From the NCBI GenBank assembly GCA_022009855.1, contig CP091727.1:4402001-4466000 (forward strand): a stretch of 64,000 bases of DNA. The letters are read 5' to 3'. A program made the position numbers and the translations under genes. Shown piece by piece: positions 20,213-31,591 of this stretch (its first letter is position 1; each line of letters begins with the position of its first letter). This DNA is from Lentisphaeria bacterium. Lineage in GTDB: Bacteria; Verrucomicrobiota; Lentisphaeria; Victivallales; Victivallaceae. The notes beneath the pieces were generated by a model, which ran no database searches, had not been told where the DNA came from, and saw only the letters and a list, made by a program, of their open reading frames with translations.

Positions 20213-20973
20213 ATGAAAATCCGTCGCGGGCACCGTCTGTATTTTACGCTGATCGAACTCCTGATCGTAATCGCGATCATCGCGATTCTTGCCGCTCTTC
20301 TCCTGCCAGCGTTAAATCAGGCACGCGAACGGGCCCGTACGCTCAGCTGCATCAACAACCAGAAACAGATCATGACCATTCTCGCGTTGTATACCGATGC
20401 CCACGACGGAAAAATCCTGCCCTGGAACGGTGGCCGCGACGGTTCTTCGGGAAAATGGCAGTCCCTGCTCTACGCCTATATGAGCGGCACCAAAGTGGCG
20501 GACTGGGGATTTTTCGGCCCCGATAACCGCCCCTATCCCCCCTTTGCCTGTCCGGCGACCACGGAGGCGCTTTCCCCCAGAACGGCGGAGGCGGTATTCA
20601 TTACGGCGCCAATGCCCACACCGGACGCACCCTCGACGGCGACCAGAGCGGCGGATTTTTTCCGAATGTCAGTTACACCACCACCCGGTACCGGACAATC
20701 GGTTCGATCCGCCACCCCTCGCAACTTGCCGCAGTGGTCGACCTCGACCGGCCGGGAATCTGGGCCTCGCCCGGAGTGTTCGCCGGACGCGGAGAACTGT
20801 GCGGCGTAACCGGCGGCAATTTTGATTTCACAATGGACATCATCAACGGAGCGAGATGGCGCCACACCGGTGGCGTCAATATCGCAATGGGCGACGGGCA
20901 TGTTGAATTCCGGACAGCCCGTTCCATTCCGATTCTTGCAAACGATGACCCATTCTGGTATTACAACCGGTAG
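20213..20973 (+). CDS. Type II pseudopilin, DUF1559-like, one frame break
   Basis: About 254 residues. Leader MKIRRGHRLY precedes the cleavage motif FTLIELLIVIAIIAILAAL, then PALNQARERAR. The C-terminus, in another frame, has TGGVNIAMGDGHVEFRTAR. A CCCCC run near 20574 causes the shift; the second frame reads GGGIHYGANAHTGRTL through to TAG 20971-20973. It is the same class as the gene at 4165 and occupies the same place in its module: after a regulator and before a secreted glycan enzyme. Confidence 0.8.
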
Positions 20974-20988
20974 AAGGAGAACAACAAT

Positions 20989-23900
20989 ATGCAGCGTCTT
21001 ATGCTTCTTCTGGCGATTTTCCTGCTTGGAACAACTCCTGTATTGCAAGCTGCCGTTCAATCCGAACCGATTCAAATGACATCGCGCGGATCACTCAAAA
21101 TCGGGGGAAACAGTTTTTACCGTCCGCTGCTTTGACACAAAATGGAAAAAATTTCACACAGGAATCTTCCTTCTTCCGGATAACCCGGCAGCGGCAGGAG
21201 CAGTCCGGCAACCTGCTGGAAGCGGAAATTCGTCATCCTGACTTTCCCGCCGGGAGTTTCCGCGAATCGCTCACCCGGCAGCCGCGCGGCAATTACCGTT
21301 ACCGCGCAGAACTTTCCTTTCGTTCACCGGCACGTTTCAACGACATCGCCTTCGCCGCCGCCGCGCTGCCGGTCAGCAAATTCTCCGGTCGGGAGCTTTT
21401 CATCGACGGCAAAAAACAATTGTCCTGCCCCGCACCCATCAAAAAAATCAGGTTCCACTCTGTTTCGCGGCAAAGCGGCAACCCTGATTCTGCCACTGGC
21501 GAAGTACAAACTGACCTTCCGCGGGAAACTGGATCTCCTCCTTCAGGATGACCGCGCCTTCGGCAAGGAGGTCTACACCCTGAGGCTCTATTTCTCTCCG
21601 GCCCGCGGAGCCGTCACCGACAGTTCCATCGACCTCGACATCGATGTGCAGCCCTATCGGAGCACGCCGCTCGACCTCTCCGCCGCAGCCAATACCGGAT
21701 TCGCGGATGAAACCGCCGACGACCGCAAAGGCGGCTGGACCGACCAGGGAAGCGAAAACGATCTCTCCATGCTCCCGACCGGCCGCCAACGGTGGAACAA
21801 CGTCAATTTCGACATCATCGATCCCGCCCGCAACAACGGCAGAAGTTGTATCATGCTCGCGGGGCCATTCCGACATTACTTTCCCCGGACGGCGCAGGCA
21901 GAGCAGAAGAAAAAGGTATCCGGAGAGTATCTCCATTTGCTGCACGCCACGGCCTGGCCCACGCCGGACCGTCCGGTTGGCACAATCGAACTGGTCTACA
22001 CCGACGGAACCGGCTCCACACTCAAGGTGAACAGTTACGATGTCGGCAACTGGTGGGCACCGGTACCGCGCCGCTCCGGCGAAGTGGTGTGGAGCAGCGA
22101 AACCGGAGTTCCTATGTCGGACTTTATCGCTCCAGCTACCCGATTGAAAACAAACCGATCCGCAGTATCGCCTTTCACACCTCCGGCCAGGCGGTCTGGG
22201 GAATTGTCGCCGCCTCGGTCGGCGACGGCCCCCTGCCGAGATACGGGAGAAAACCCCACTATATCAGGGCCGGAAACGCATGGCAGCCGATCAAAAATTT
22301 CCGCAACATCCAACGGGGCTCGATTCTCGACTTTTCCGCCCGTCTCGATGCCCCGGCGGGCAAATACGGTCCGGTCCAGATCCGTGACGGCCATCTGTTT
22401 TTCAGGGACCGCCCGGATACCCCCATCCGCTTCTACGGCGTGAATCTCTGCCGTTCCGCGCAGTATCTGGACCGCAAACATGCCGAAGAGTTCGCGGACC
22501 GCATGGCGGCATGGGGCGTGAACGCAGTCCGCATCCATCACCATGACAATGAATTGACAAGCAGGAAAAACGGTTCCAGCACCGATTTGAATCCTGAAAT
22601 GGCGGACCGGCTCGACTATCTGATCGCCTGTTTCAAAAAACGCGGGATCTATATCACAACCGATCTCTACGTATCACGGATGCTGGTTCGCGGAGAACTT
22701 CGGGAAGTACCCGGTCAGGCCGCCTGGCAGCCGACCTTCAAACCGCTTGTCTTCGTTCTCGATTCGGCGATGGAAAACTGGAAGTCATTCGCCCGGAATT
22801 GGCTCACTCATGTCAATCCCTATACGGGGCTTGCGCTCAGAGAAGATCCTGTGCTGATCTCCCTCTCGCTCATCAACGAAGACAATATCGCGAACACCTG
22901 GAATGCCGCCCCCTTTGTCGCGGAAATCTACAAAAAACGTTTCGAAGCGTGGAAAAAGGAAAAGAAACTTCGCGGCGGGCGGGCCGACAGCAACGATCCC
23001 CTCTTCGCCGCCTTTCTGACGGAAACCTACAACCGGGCCTTCGCGGAAATGAAACGTTTTCTGCGGGAAGAGCTCGGCGTAACGGTGCCGCTTTCCGACC
23101 AGAACATGCTGGCGAAGGTGCTGCTCGCCCCGATGCGCGATCAGTATGATTTCGTCGAAAACCATTTCTACTGGGACCACCCGAACTTTCCGGAAACGCC
23201 GTGGCAGCTGCCCAGCGCGCTGGGGAACCGTTCAGCGATTCCGGAAGCAGTCCCCCGCCCGGGGCGTCTCTTCCCCAGCCGTCTCTACGGGAAGCCCATG
23301 CTCATTACCGAGTTTGATTTCGCCGCGCCGAATGCCTTCCGGGCCGAAGGCGCTCCGCTGACCGGCGCCTATGCCGCGCTGCAGGACTGGGATGCGCTGT
23401 TTCATTTCACCTACTCGCACTCCGACGACAATGTCATCTCCGACCAATTCAATCCCCGCGGCAATTTTTTCAACTCTTCCACCGACGCGGTGAAAGCACT
23501 CTCGCAGCGGATCGGTCTGCGGCTCTTCCTCGATCGGGAACTGCGCCCCGCCTCCCCCGCCTTCGCTGTAGCGCTGAACGGCGGCAAGGGGATGGATTTC
23601 AGCCTGGAATATCCCTCCGATATCGCACGGCTCGGACTGGTCGCGCAGGTGGGAACCGTCATGCTGCCCCCGGGGCGGGCTCTGCCGCGAAAGTTCACCG
23701 CGCTCCTCGACCTCGGCAGAAATTTCACCAGCGGCAACAGTACGCTTCCGGTGTTCCACCCCGCCGAGGCAAAGAAAGATCTGCCGGAACAGCTGATCCG
23801 GGCCGGACTTCTGGATCCGGCGTGTTATCAGGCGAAAACCGGGACTTTCCTCTCCTCAACCGGGCAACTTACCCTCCAGCCCCGGACCGGGATTTTCCGG

Positions 23901-24356
23901 GCGGTCACTCCGGGGTGTGAAGCTCTGATCCTGCCGGCGAAACAATCCGCCGCCGGAAAATTCCTCTCCGTCGACAATCAAATCGGCCGGGGAGTTTTCT
24001 CCGCCATGTCAGCCGACGGCAAACCGCTGCAGAAATCCTCCCGTATTTTACTTCTCCATCTGACGGATACGCTGCCGGATCGGACCTGTTTCGGCGACGA
24101 ACGGATGATTCTGCTTTCCCGCTGGGGAACGCTGCCGTTCCTCGCCGCCCGCGGTGAAGCGAAAATCACCCTCCGGACCGCAGCGGGAGGCAACTGGAAG
24201 CTCTACGCGGTCGCGACAGACGGCAGCCGCACTGCAGAGGTGCCGTTTCAACAGCGATCCGGCGGCGAAATCCAGTTCCGGGCGGAGGTGTTCCGGAAAA
24301 CCGGTGCGACTCTCGCCTACGAACTGATCCGGGATTCCGGCACCGCCGCCGACTGA
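20989..24356 (+). CDS. Large secreted clan-A glycoside hydrolase, frame-disrupted N-terminus
   Basis: About 1,120 residues. A signal peptide (LMLLLAIFLLGTTPVLQA) is followed by N-terminal beta domains (20989-22330) and a TIM barrel with FYGVNLCRSAQYLDRK, WGVNAVRIHHHDNE, the acid/base in SLSLINEDNIAN and the nucleophile in KPMLITEFDF. C-terminal beta-sandwich regions end at 24356. It is an exported endo- or exo-glycosidase related to GH5; the substrate is not known. Frame changes lie near 21120, 21510-21540 and 22100. From 22110 onward the frame is intact. It begins 15 bases after the pseudopilin behind AAGGAG. Confidence 0.7.
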
Positions 24357-24375
24357 GTTCACTGCGAGAGAAAAA

Positions 24376-24405
24376 CGGTATCGGAAGAGCGTGCTTCCGA
24401 TACCG
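24376..24405. terminator. Shared terminator hairpin between convergent genes
   Basis: CGGTATCGGAAG (24376-24387) pairs with CTTCCGATACCG (24394-24405). On the minus strand the stem is followed by TTTTT, giving a good intrinsic terminator for the GH31 gene. On the plus strand the U-tract is poor. Confidence 0.7.
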
Positions 24406-24464
24406 GATCTTGTTCTGTGTCAGACCGGGTTCCGGCGCTTCTGCCGGAACTCGGAACACCCCCT

Positions 24465-27044
24465 TTACTTCAGACAGTCCGCCAGCAGATTGCCGGCGAT
24501 CTTCGCCAGGCGACGGCACTCGGCGTTACTCCGGGAACGTACCCGGGTCTGCGCCTTGATCACCTTCGGCAGTTCCGGCAGGCCGACACGCAGAGCGGCA
24601 AGCTCCTTCTCGAAGCTCTCCGGGCGGCGGGAAATCCGCACCGAGGTGAAGTCCAGCTCCTGCCCGAGCCGCTCCCGGTCGCCGTCGGCGTGGCAGGTAC
24701 TGAACATATTGTGAATCTCAGCCACCCGGTCAAGCCGGGTGAACAATCCGCGCAGACCATCCGCCGCGGCGAATTCATCTTTCACGCCGTAGGTCACCCG
24801 GACTTCAACACCTTCCTCAAGATCGACGGAACCGGCGCGGATCATCAGCGTTGCCGTCGCTCCGTCATACCGCCAGGCAGGCAGTTTCGCATCTTCGAAC
24901 CGGTAACAGAAGGCGGCGTTCTTCCCATTCACCTCCACCTGCTCCGGCGGGACAACTCCCACCAGATGGAATTCCAGTTCGCGCCGGCGGAGGAACCCGG
25001 CAAAGGTTCCTTCCCGATGGACTACCGAAAGCGTGCGGACACCGTCCTTCTTCCGATGGGACAAGGCGATTCGTGCAAATTTCCCGTCGAGATAATCGGT
25101 GGTGATCCCGTCATCCTCATACAGATCATATGCGCCGCTTTCACCGGGATAGACCGTCATCACCAGATTGGTGTAGCTGCGGTCGTTGAGACGGCGGCAA
25201 TTGCGCTGCTCCGGAATCACCGTTCCCGGACGGACGAAAACTGGAACTTCCTTCAGCATGAACTTCCGGGAAATCGTCCTTCCGCCCTTGATCATGCTGC
25301 CGGCGGCAACGTCGTACCACTCGCCTTTCGGAAGCCAGATATCGGCGGCCGCAAGTTCGCTCTCCGGATCGACCGGCGACACCACCGGCGCCAACAGCAT
25401 TTCACGGCCGAACATGTACTCCTGCTTCGCGGTGTAGGCGTTCTCTTCCTCAGGATATTCGTAGTAGAGCGGATGGCAGAGGCTGACACCGCTCTCCAGT
25501 GCGTAACGGTCCTCGCTGTAAATGTAGGGAACCAGTTCGTAGCGGCGGCGGACGACATCGCCCATCAGGGTGCTGAACGGTTCCGGATAGGCCCAGAAGC
25601 GACGTTCCGCATCGGCATTCTTGGTGGTGTGGGTCCGCATCACCGGCGAATACATGCCGAACTGGATCCAGCGCAGATAGAGTTCCGGATCGATGTTGCC
25701 GGGCATATGGCCGCCGAGGTCATGGCTCCAGTAACCGTAGAGCACGTTCGCGGCGGTTGCGGTAAACCAGGGCTGGAACTTGAGCGAATCCCAGTTGGAT
25801 ACCGTGTCGCCGGAGAATCCGATCACGTAACGCCCGGCCCCGATCCCGCCGAACCGGCTGAAAATCAGCGGACGGTGACGATTTCGCCTTCCAAGCATAT
25901 CCACCCAGTGCAGGTGATTGATCCACGGCAGGGTATCCAAACCGGGAATGGCGGTCGATTCCCCCTGCTGCCAGTCCATCCACCAGAAATCAACACCGCG
26001 CTTCTCCTCCGGATGGTGGAGCAGCTTGAAGTAGTGTTTCATATATTTCGGGTCGGTAATGTCGAAGGGCACGCGGTCCACCTTCTCCGGATCGAGCCCC
26101 ATTGCCCGCGCCATCGCTTCGAACTGCTCTTCATGTCGGCCGACGCCGTCCGCAGGATGGAGATTGAGCGTGACTTTGCAGCCGCGCCGGTGAAGATGGG
26201 CGAGAAACTCATCCGGATCAGGGAAGTAGCGGCGGTCCCAGGTGTAGCCGGTCCACCCCTCCAGATGCCAGTCCATGTCGATCACCATCACGTCGATCGG
26301 AATTCCGGCCCGGTCGAAGCCGTCGACCAGCTGTTCAATTTCACGATCGCTGTAAGCCCAGTAGCGGCTGTACCAGTATCCGAGGGCAAAACGGGGCGGA
26401 ACCGGCTGGGAACCGAACACCTCCGCCGCATCATGCAGCGCATCGACATAGGCGTGCCCGTAAGCGAGCAGATAGAGATCCTGACGCTCACCCGGTTCGC
26501 GCGCCGTCACCCACTTGCGATTGCCGTTGATCCGTTTGATCGCGACGTTCCGGCTGTCGTCGATAACACTCCAGCCGGAGCGCGAAAGAAATCCCTTGCA
26601 GAGTTGCAGCTTCTCACGCCGCTCCTCCGGGGTACACCAGTTGAAGATCTTCTCGTCGCCGTCACAGCAATCCAGCGTCCGGCAGGTGCCGAGCAGATTG
26701 CCGTCATCGGTCGAATCGGGAGTCCAGACGACCTTTTTCCCGTTGAGTTCAAACGTGACGTTCAGGTTTGCCGCGGAAAGTCTCTTCCCGTCCGGCAGCA
26801 GTTCGATCGTCAGGGAATCGGTGGTGACAACCAGCTTTCCGTTTTGCCGGGAAGTCTTGAAGTTGACCCGCCCGAGGTCGCGGTTGAGCACCGCGAGGGT
26901 TTCCCGGTCTTCAAATTTTCCGTCGGCGCTCCATTCAAACCGAACCATCCGGCCGGTCAGAAGAGAGATACGCACATTCGGAGCGACCACAACATTTTCC
27001 GGAGCGGCAGGTGCCGTCCGGAATGCGGCTTGTTCCAGCATCAT
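24465..27044 (-). CDS. GH31 alpha-glucosidase/alpha-xylosidase
   Basis: 859 residues, intact. The N-terminal beta-sandwich is followed by the barrel with IDVMVIDMDWHLEGW, the nucleophile Asp in VDFWWMDWQQGE and the acid/base Asp in GFSGDTVSNWDSL, then RTHTTKNADAERRFW and the usual C-terminal beta domains. Residues 740-859 form an additional helical tail. It is a retaining alpha-glycosidase; whether it prefers glucose or xylose is not decided by what I can see. There is no signal peptide. The start at 27044 (MMLEQ) has AGGAG about ten bases upstream and is preferred to 27095. Confidence 0.85.
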   Translation of the reverse strand: MMLEQAAFRTAPAAPENVVVAPNVRISLLTGRMVRFEWSADGKFEDRETLAVLNRDLGRVNFKTSRQNGKLVVTTDSLTIELLPDGKRLSAANLNVTFELNGKKVVWTPDSTDDGNLLGTCRTLDCCDGDEKIFNWCTPEERREKLQLCKGFLSRSGWSVIDDSRNVAIKRINGNRKWVTAREPGERQDLYLLAYGHAYVDALHDAAEVFGSQPVPPRFALGYWYSRYWAYSDREIEQLVDGFDRAGIPIDVMVIDMDWHLEGWTGYTWDRRYFPDPDEFLAHLHRRGCKVTLNLHPADGVGRHEEQFEAMARAMGLDPEKVDRVPFDITDPKYMKHYFKLLHHPEEKRGVDFWWMDWQQGESTAIPGLDTLPWINHLHWVDMLGRRNRHRPLIFSRFGGIGAGRYVIGFSGDTVSNWDSLKFQPWFTATAANVLYGYWSHDLGGHMPGNIDPELYLRWIQFGMYSPVMRTHTTKNADAERRFWAYPEPFSTLMGDVVRRRYELVPYIYSEDRYALESGVSLCHPLYYEYPEEENAYTAKQEYMFGREMLLAPVVSPVDPESELAAADIWLPKGEWYDVAAGSMIKGGRTISRKFMLKEVPVFVRPGTVIPEQRNCRRLNDRSYTNLVMTVYPGESGAYDLYEDDGITTDYLDGKFARIALSHRKKDGVRTLSVVHREGTFAGFLRRRELEFHLVGVVPPEQVEVNGKNAAFCYRFEDAKLPAWRYDGATATLMIRAGSVDLEEGVEVRVTYGVKDEFAAADGLRGLFTRLDRVAEIHNMFSTCHADGDRERLGQELDFTSVRISRRPESFEKELAALRVGLPELPKVIKAQTRVRSRSNAECRRLAKIAGNLLADCLK

Positions 27045-27165
27045 GGCAATAAACTCCTGTAGTTGACACGGCGGGCACAGCCGCCTACTCCGCATAATAT
27101 AGGCGGCAGAAGCGGAGAATACAATTCGGCCGACCTGTGAAAAAAATACGATTTACCGGGAGAAA

Positions 27166-29347
27166 TCAGCGCGCCGGTTCCATTGCGATGTTCAGGGCAG
27201 TCACGTTATTCCAGCCGGCCGGGAGCTGCAGCGTAACCTCGAACAGCTCTCCAGCGTTCCCCCCCGCCAGACGCGCGGAAGCCGGAAACGCTGCGTCTCC
27301 TGCCCGCAAGACAGAGTAATGAGAAATACCGACCGACCGGCGGAAGCTATGGTACGACGAATCAGAAAAGAGATTTTTTCTCCCCCTTCCCTGTATCTGC
27401 AAAAAGTGGATGTACTCGAATCTGAAATGCCGGATCCGGAGAGTTCACTTCATAGCCGGGGAAGTTGGCGAAAGCCTCTTCGGTAACCATGACCTGCGGT
27501 CCCCCTTCCGGAGCCGGACCGCGCCGGAACAGCCAGAACCCCATTCCGGGCCGGATAATTCTCATCCAGGCCAGACTGTACTCCGGATTCCGGAGCATCT
27601 TGCGATGCCGCTCTTGACCGAATCGCAAATACCATGTACCATAAAGATAATAGTCCGCCGACGGGGAGCCCCATGGCACGAAACGGTTGCGCAACATCAG
27701 CACGGTAGCGCTCCAGCTGTCACCGGAAAAACAGGCTCCCGGTCGAATCTGAGACCGGATTTCAGGAAAAAATTCGGAGCAGTCAGGATTTCGCCCCAGC
27801 AGAGCGCGCAGATTCGCCGCCCCCGTCACTCCTTGTGCAAAAAACCAATACGACATCAGTGTCGAAACCAGAACACCCCCAGCAGGGCACGCCGTTTCCG
27901 ACGCACACCGGGGAACCGTATCCCGACAAAGACCAAGCGATCGCTGACCATGTTTCCTCGTTCCGCCAGCGCAGTCACGCAGAGAGCCAGCAGAAACGCA
28001 GCGCATTCCGTGTTGTGATGCATCAGGAAATTCACCATTTCCGGATTGCCGCGAAGCATATTCAGCACCACAAGAAGCAACGCGGCAGGAATCAGCCGCC
28101 AACACCGGAATACGGCCAGAAAAACCGGCGACAACAGAAACAACAGCAGAAGAAGATTTTTCTTCTGTGCCAGCCTTCCCCAGAACTCCGTGGGCCGCAG
28201 CAGAGGAGAGAGCGCCATTTCCAGCATGTTGCCTCCCAGCGCGGCATACTGCGCTTCGTATCGATAGCCACCGGAAAAGCTCGGAATGATCCATTGCGTC
28301 ACCAGCAGGAAATATCCGAGTGCGATTCCTCCGGAGAGTACATATTTCCGCCACTCCCGCCGCTGCGTCAGCATCATGCAGAGACTCCAACCGATCCAGA
28401 AGACCGCAACCGACTCCTTTACGGTCAGAGAAAAAAGAAAAACGGCAAATGCCCATCGGGGGTGTCCGCTTCGGCGAAGACAATAGAAAAGCAGCAGCAG
28501 AGGAATAAAAAAACTGATGACATGAGTGCCGTACATGCCGCTCAAATTTAAATTGTTGATGACCGGATTAAAAAAGCAGCACCAGACCGCAGCAGAACGA
28601 CTCCGCCGGCGAGAACCGGCAGCGCCGCGCCAGCAGATAGATCAACCCCGCACTCCCCCAGAGGCAGAGCGCTCCGATAACCGGCAGCAGAAATGGAGAA
28701 CGGACCGCGCCGAGCAACGGCGTGAACCAGAGAAAGAATCCGGGCATGAAATGGTCGCCGAAGAAATTTTCCCCTCCATGAACATCCACCTGCAGCCAAC
28801 GCCCCTGCAAGGTGTTCCACGCCACCTCATTGAAGATACCCCAGTCCTCCCAGAAAAGGAGAAGCCGGTTCAACGTCTCGCGGAACAACCAGAGCCCCTG
28901 CCCAATGAAGAGGAGAATCAGCAATGTCAACAGCAGCAGCCAGTGCCGTTTTGAAAATTGTGGAAACATGCGGCCGCCACCGCAACATGCCAGCAGACGG
29001 CAGACACTCCAGCCACTGAAGAAAACCAGAGCGAACGCAGCATAGATCAACTGTGTCTTCGGCAGCAACAGAAAGGGGACCATTCCGACCCAGACCACCA
29101 AGCAACGGATCACCAGTTCCGCCGGGATTCGGCGCACTCCCCACAATGCAACGATCGCAGCGACTGCGGCAACCACGCCTCCCGCAACCGGACTGCTCTC
29201 TGCCGATGGAACGGCAAAGAGATACACGAGATCACACCGGGCAACTCCAGTCAGCACATGAATACAGGAAAAAGAGAAAGCCACAGAAGAAAAGCTTCCT
29301 GAATTTTCTCTGTATATTTCATGGTTATTAGCATCAATATACTTCAC
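27166..29347 (-). CDS. DUF2079 polytopic membrane protein, frame-disrupted
   Basis: Four frames join into one protein of about 725 residues. The N-terminal half has many hydrophobic helices (LLLLTLLILLFIGQGLWLF and others) and the DUF2079 signature WEDWGIFNEVAWNTLQGRW with DHFMPGFFLWFTPLLG. The middle (27856-28545) adds further helices. The C-terminus (27166-27860) is a soluble domain with SADYYLYGTWYLRFG. The family is thought to resemble membrane glycosyltransferases of the GT-C type; its function is unknown. Breaks lie near 28560, 27860 and 27370 (a GGGGGAGAAAAAA run). The GTG start overlaps the recJ stop. Confidence 0.65.
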
Positions 29348-31043
29348 GCATATCGATGATGTTGAGTTGCGGGGTCTCCTGCCCCTGATGATGATTCAGC
29401 TGCGGAGTGGCGAGCACGTCCAGCGTTTTCCCGTGGAACAGATGGCTCGGTCGGTTGAATGCGATGAAATCGATCTGCCCCGCATGGCTGCGGAGAGTGC
29501 CGCGGGTATGCGCCCCGCCGACAGTCGAACAGCGCACCACTTGAACATCGTTGAAGCGGTAGATCGGCTTAACGTTGCTGTGTCCGAACGGCGAGAGAAG
29601 CGCCAGATATCGGAAAAATTCCGGTGTGAGTTCGTGCAGGAACGCCTCTCCGTCATATGTGATGCAGTCCTCCAGGTCGGCAGAGGTGATCTGTTTGCGG
29701 ACTTCGCGGTCCATCGCCTCGAAGAAATCAGCGATCCGGTCGGTCCGCAACCCGATGCCAACCGCCATGGGATGACCGCCATAGCGTTCGAGCAATCCGG
29801 AGGTGTGGCTGAGGACCTCCACCAGATTCAGGCTGGGCACGCTGCGCCCGGAACCGTAGGCGACATCCCCCTGAATGGTGAGAACGATGGTGGGCCGGTT
29901 GTAGTCGCGGGCCAGTCGGGAGGCGACAATGCCGATCACCCCTTGGTGCCAGTCCCGCCCGGCAACGAGCAGGGAATAGTCGCTCTGCCAAGCGAGATGG
30001 CGTTCGATCTGTTCACAGGCCTCCTGATAGATCTCCTGTTCCTTGTCCTGTCGGATCCGGTTGAAGGATTCCAGCTGTGATGCGAAATGATACGCCTCGA
30101 CGATATGCTCGGATTCCAGCAGCTGCAGCGCGACATTGGCATCGCCGACCCGTCCGGCGGCATTGATCCGGGGTGCCATGCGGAAGGTGATGTCGGCAGG
30201 AGTGAGTTCCGAACGGATTTTCGAACTTTCGATCAGTGCGCGTATTCCGGGGCGAAGCTGTTTGCGCAGTGTCTCGATGCCGAACTTCACCATAATCCGA
30301 TTTTCTCCGAGCAGCGGCACGATATCCGCAACGGTGCCGAGAGCCACGTAATCAAGCACCTCCTCGAGCCGGGTCTGAAATCCGCCGAGATTGTTTTCGC
30401 GTCCGTACTTGATGAAGGCGTGAGAGAGTTTGAACGCAGCGCCCGCGCCGGAGAGCACCTGCAGATCCTCGAGTTCAGGATAGACCTTGGGATTGATGAC
30501 CGCCAGAGCCTTCGGCAGTTCTGCGCCGGCCTCATGGTGGTCGGTGACGATGACGTCGATTCCCCGGGAAATTGCGTCATTGACGGCATCGCAGCTGGTA
30601 ATGCCGCAATCGACCGTGACGAGGACTCCGCAGTTGCCGTAGGTATCGAGTGCCTTCTGAAGGGATTCGGGGGTAAAGCCGTATCCATCGTCAAATCGGT
30701 GGGGGATGAACGAATGCACGATTGCGCCGTTCTGACGGAGAACCAGCGCCAGCAATGCGCTTGCGGTGATCCCGTCAGTATCGTAATCTCCGTGAATGAG
30801 GATCGGTTCGCGACGTGCAATGGCGTTCCACAGACGTTGCGAAGCCTCCCGGATGCCCGGGAAACGGTAGGGATCGCTCAGTTGAGAGAGGCGGGGAGAA
30901 AGAAAATTCTGGATTTGATCTTCACCGATTCCGCGGGCGGCGAAGTAGACGGCGATCGGACGGGGCAGCGAGAACTTCCGCTGCACTGTTTCGATTTGGC
31001 TTTCCAGATTATTCCCGGCGAGTTTCCAATTTTTTACACCCAT
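29334..31043 (-). CDS. recJ: RecJ single-strand-specific 5'-3' exonuclease
   Basis: 569 residues, intact, normal family length. DHH-family motifs are in order: LIHGDYDTDGITASALL, VDCGITSCDA, DVIVTDHHEAG and the DHHA1-side RINAAGRVGDAN. The OB-fold region follows with GGHPMAVGIGLR. RecJ trims 5' ends in recombinational and mismatch repair. It lies upstream of the DUF2079 gene with overlapping stop and start. The gene ends the host protein-coding part; 130 bases upstream starts the tRNA cluster leader. Confidence 0.9.
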   Translation of the reverse strand: MGVKNWKLAGNNLESQIETVQRKFSLPRPIAVYFAARGIGEDQIQNFLSPRLSQLSDPYRFPGIREASQRLWNAIARREPILIHGDYDTDGITASALLALVLRQNGAIVHSFIPHRFDDGYGFTPESLQKALDTYGNCGVLVTVDCGITSCDAVNDAISRGIDVIVTDHHEAGAELPKALAVINPKVYPELEDLQVLSGAGAAFKLSHAFIKYGRENNLGGFQTRLEEVLDYVALGTVADIVPLLGENRIMVKFGIETLRKQLRPGIRALIESSKIRSELTPADITFRMAPRINAAGRVGDANVALQLLESEHIVEAYHFASQLESFNRIRQDKEQEIYQEACEQIERHLAWQSDYSLLVAGRDWHQGVIGIVASRLARDYNRPTIVLTIQGDVAYGSGRSVPSLNLVEVLSHTSGLLERYGGHPMAVGIGLRTDRIADFFEAMDREVRKQITSADLEDCITYDGEAFLHELTPEFFRYLALLSPFGHSNVKPIYRFNDVQVVRCSTVGGAHTRGTLRSHAGQIDFIAFNRPSHLFHGKTLDVLATPQLNHHQGQETPQLNIIDMREVY

Positions 31044-31239
31044 TTTACACTTTCCATATTAATAACTCATACTATACGATAACGCCAAAAGTCACCAACT
31101 CCAAGTAAAAAAATCAGTTTTTTTTAATTTTTTCTGAGATTTTGGGTTTGCAAAAGGATTTTTTGAGGTACAGTATATGACATCGCAAACGGGAGGTGGT
31201 CGCAAGACCGGCAAGCGTGAGCGACGGTTGTTGAAAAAA
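31044..31239. other. Intergenic leader between recJ and the tRNA cluster
   Basis: About 195 bases without a protein gene. An AT-rich part with TTGCAA near 31147 and TACAGTATAT near 31170 may hold the promoter for the tRNA operon. A stem-rich stretch (GGTGGTCGCAAGACC) follows just before the first tRNA. Confidence 0.35.
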
Positions 31240-31325
31240 GCCGACGTGGCGGAATGGCAGACGCGCTAGGTTCAGGTCCTAGTTCCTTCACCGGAGTGAG
31301 GGTTCAACTCCCTCCGTCGGCACCA
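31240..31325 (+). tRNA. tRNA-Leu (anticodon CAG)
   Basis: A cloverleaf can be drawn: acceptor GCCGACG with CGTCGGC, anticodon stem CTAGG/CCTAG with loop TTCAGGT (anticodon CAG), a long variable arm (TTCCTTCACCGGAG) typical of class II tRNAs, a T-arm around GGTTCAACTCC, and an encoded CCA end. Confidence 0.93.
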
Positions 31326-31380
31326 ATATTGATTCTTTGAGAATCAATACCAGTGGGACGCTGGTTGAAATGTCCGTATT

Positions 31381-31454
31381 GCGGGTATGGCATAACGGCT
31401 GTGCACCAGCCTTCCAAGCTGGTTATACGGGTTCGACCCCCGTTACCCGCTCCA
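31381..31454 (+). tRNA. tRNA-Gly (anticodon TCC)
   Basis: Acceptor GCGGGTA with TACCCGC, anticodon stem CCAGC/GCTGG around CTTCCAA (anticodon TCC), T-loop GGTTCGACCCC, encoded CCA. Class I size, 74 nt. Confidence 0.93.
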
Positions 31455-31458
31455 GACT

Positions 31459-31543
31459 GGTGGGATTCCCGAGTGGCCAAAGGGGGCAGACTGTAAATCT
31501 GCTAGCACCGCTTTCGATGGTTCGAATCCATCTCCCACCACCA
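31459..31543 (+). tRNA. tRNA-Tyr (anticodon GTA)
   Basis: Acceptor GGTGGGA with TCCCACC, anticodon stem GCAGA/TCTGC around CTGTAAA (anticodon GTA), a long variable arm, T-loop GGTTCGAATCC, encoded CCA. It is the last host gene; its 3' end is a plausible phage attachment site, since phage-type sequence begins shortly afterwards. Confidence 0.93.
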
Positions 31544-31559
31544 TTTCTTGAACTTAGAT

Positions 31560-31591
31560 AACCGTTCTGGCTAGCTCCTGAACGGTTATTT
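31560..31591 (+). terminator. Intrinsic terminator of the tRNA cluster
   Basis: AACCGTTC (31560-31567) pairs with GAACGGTT (31580-31587), followed by ATTTTG. It closes the tRNA operon. Confidence 0.7.

Noticed and set aside
24417..27062. Long plus-strand open frame opposite the GH31 gene
   Set aside because: Exact antisense of an intact GH31 glucosidase with all catalytic motifs; composition is the His/Arg/Pro-rich type of shadow frames.
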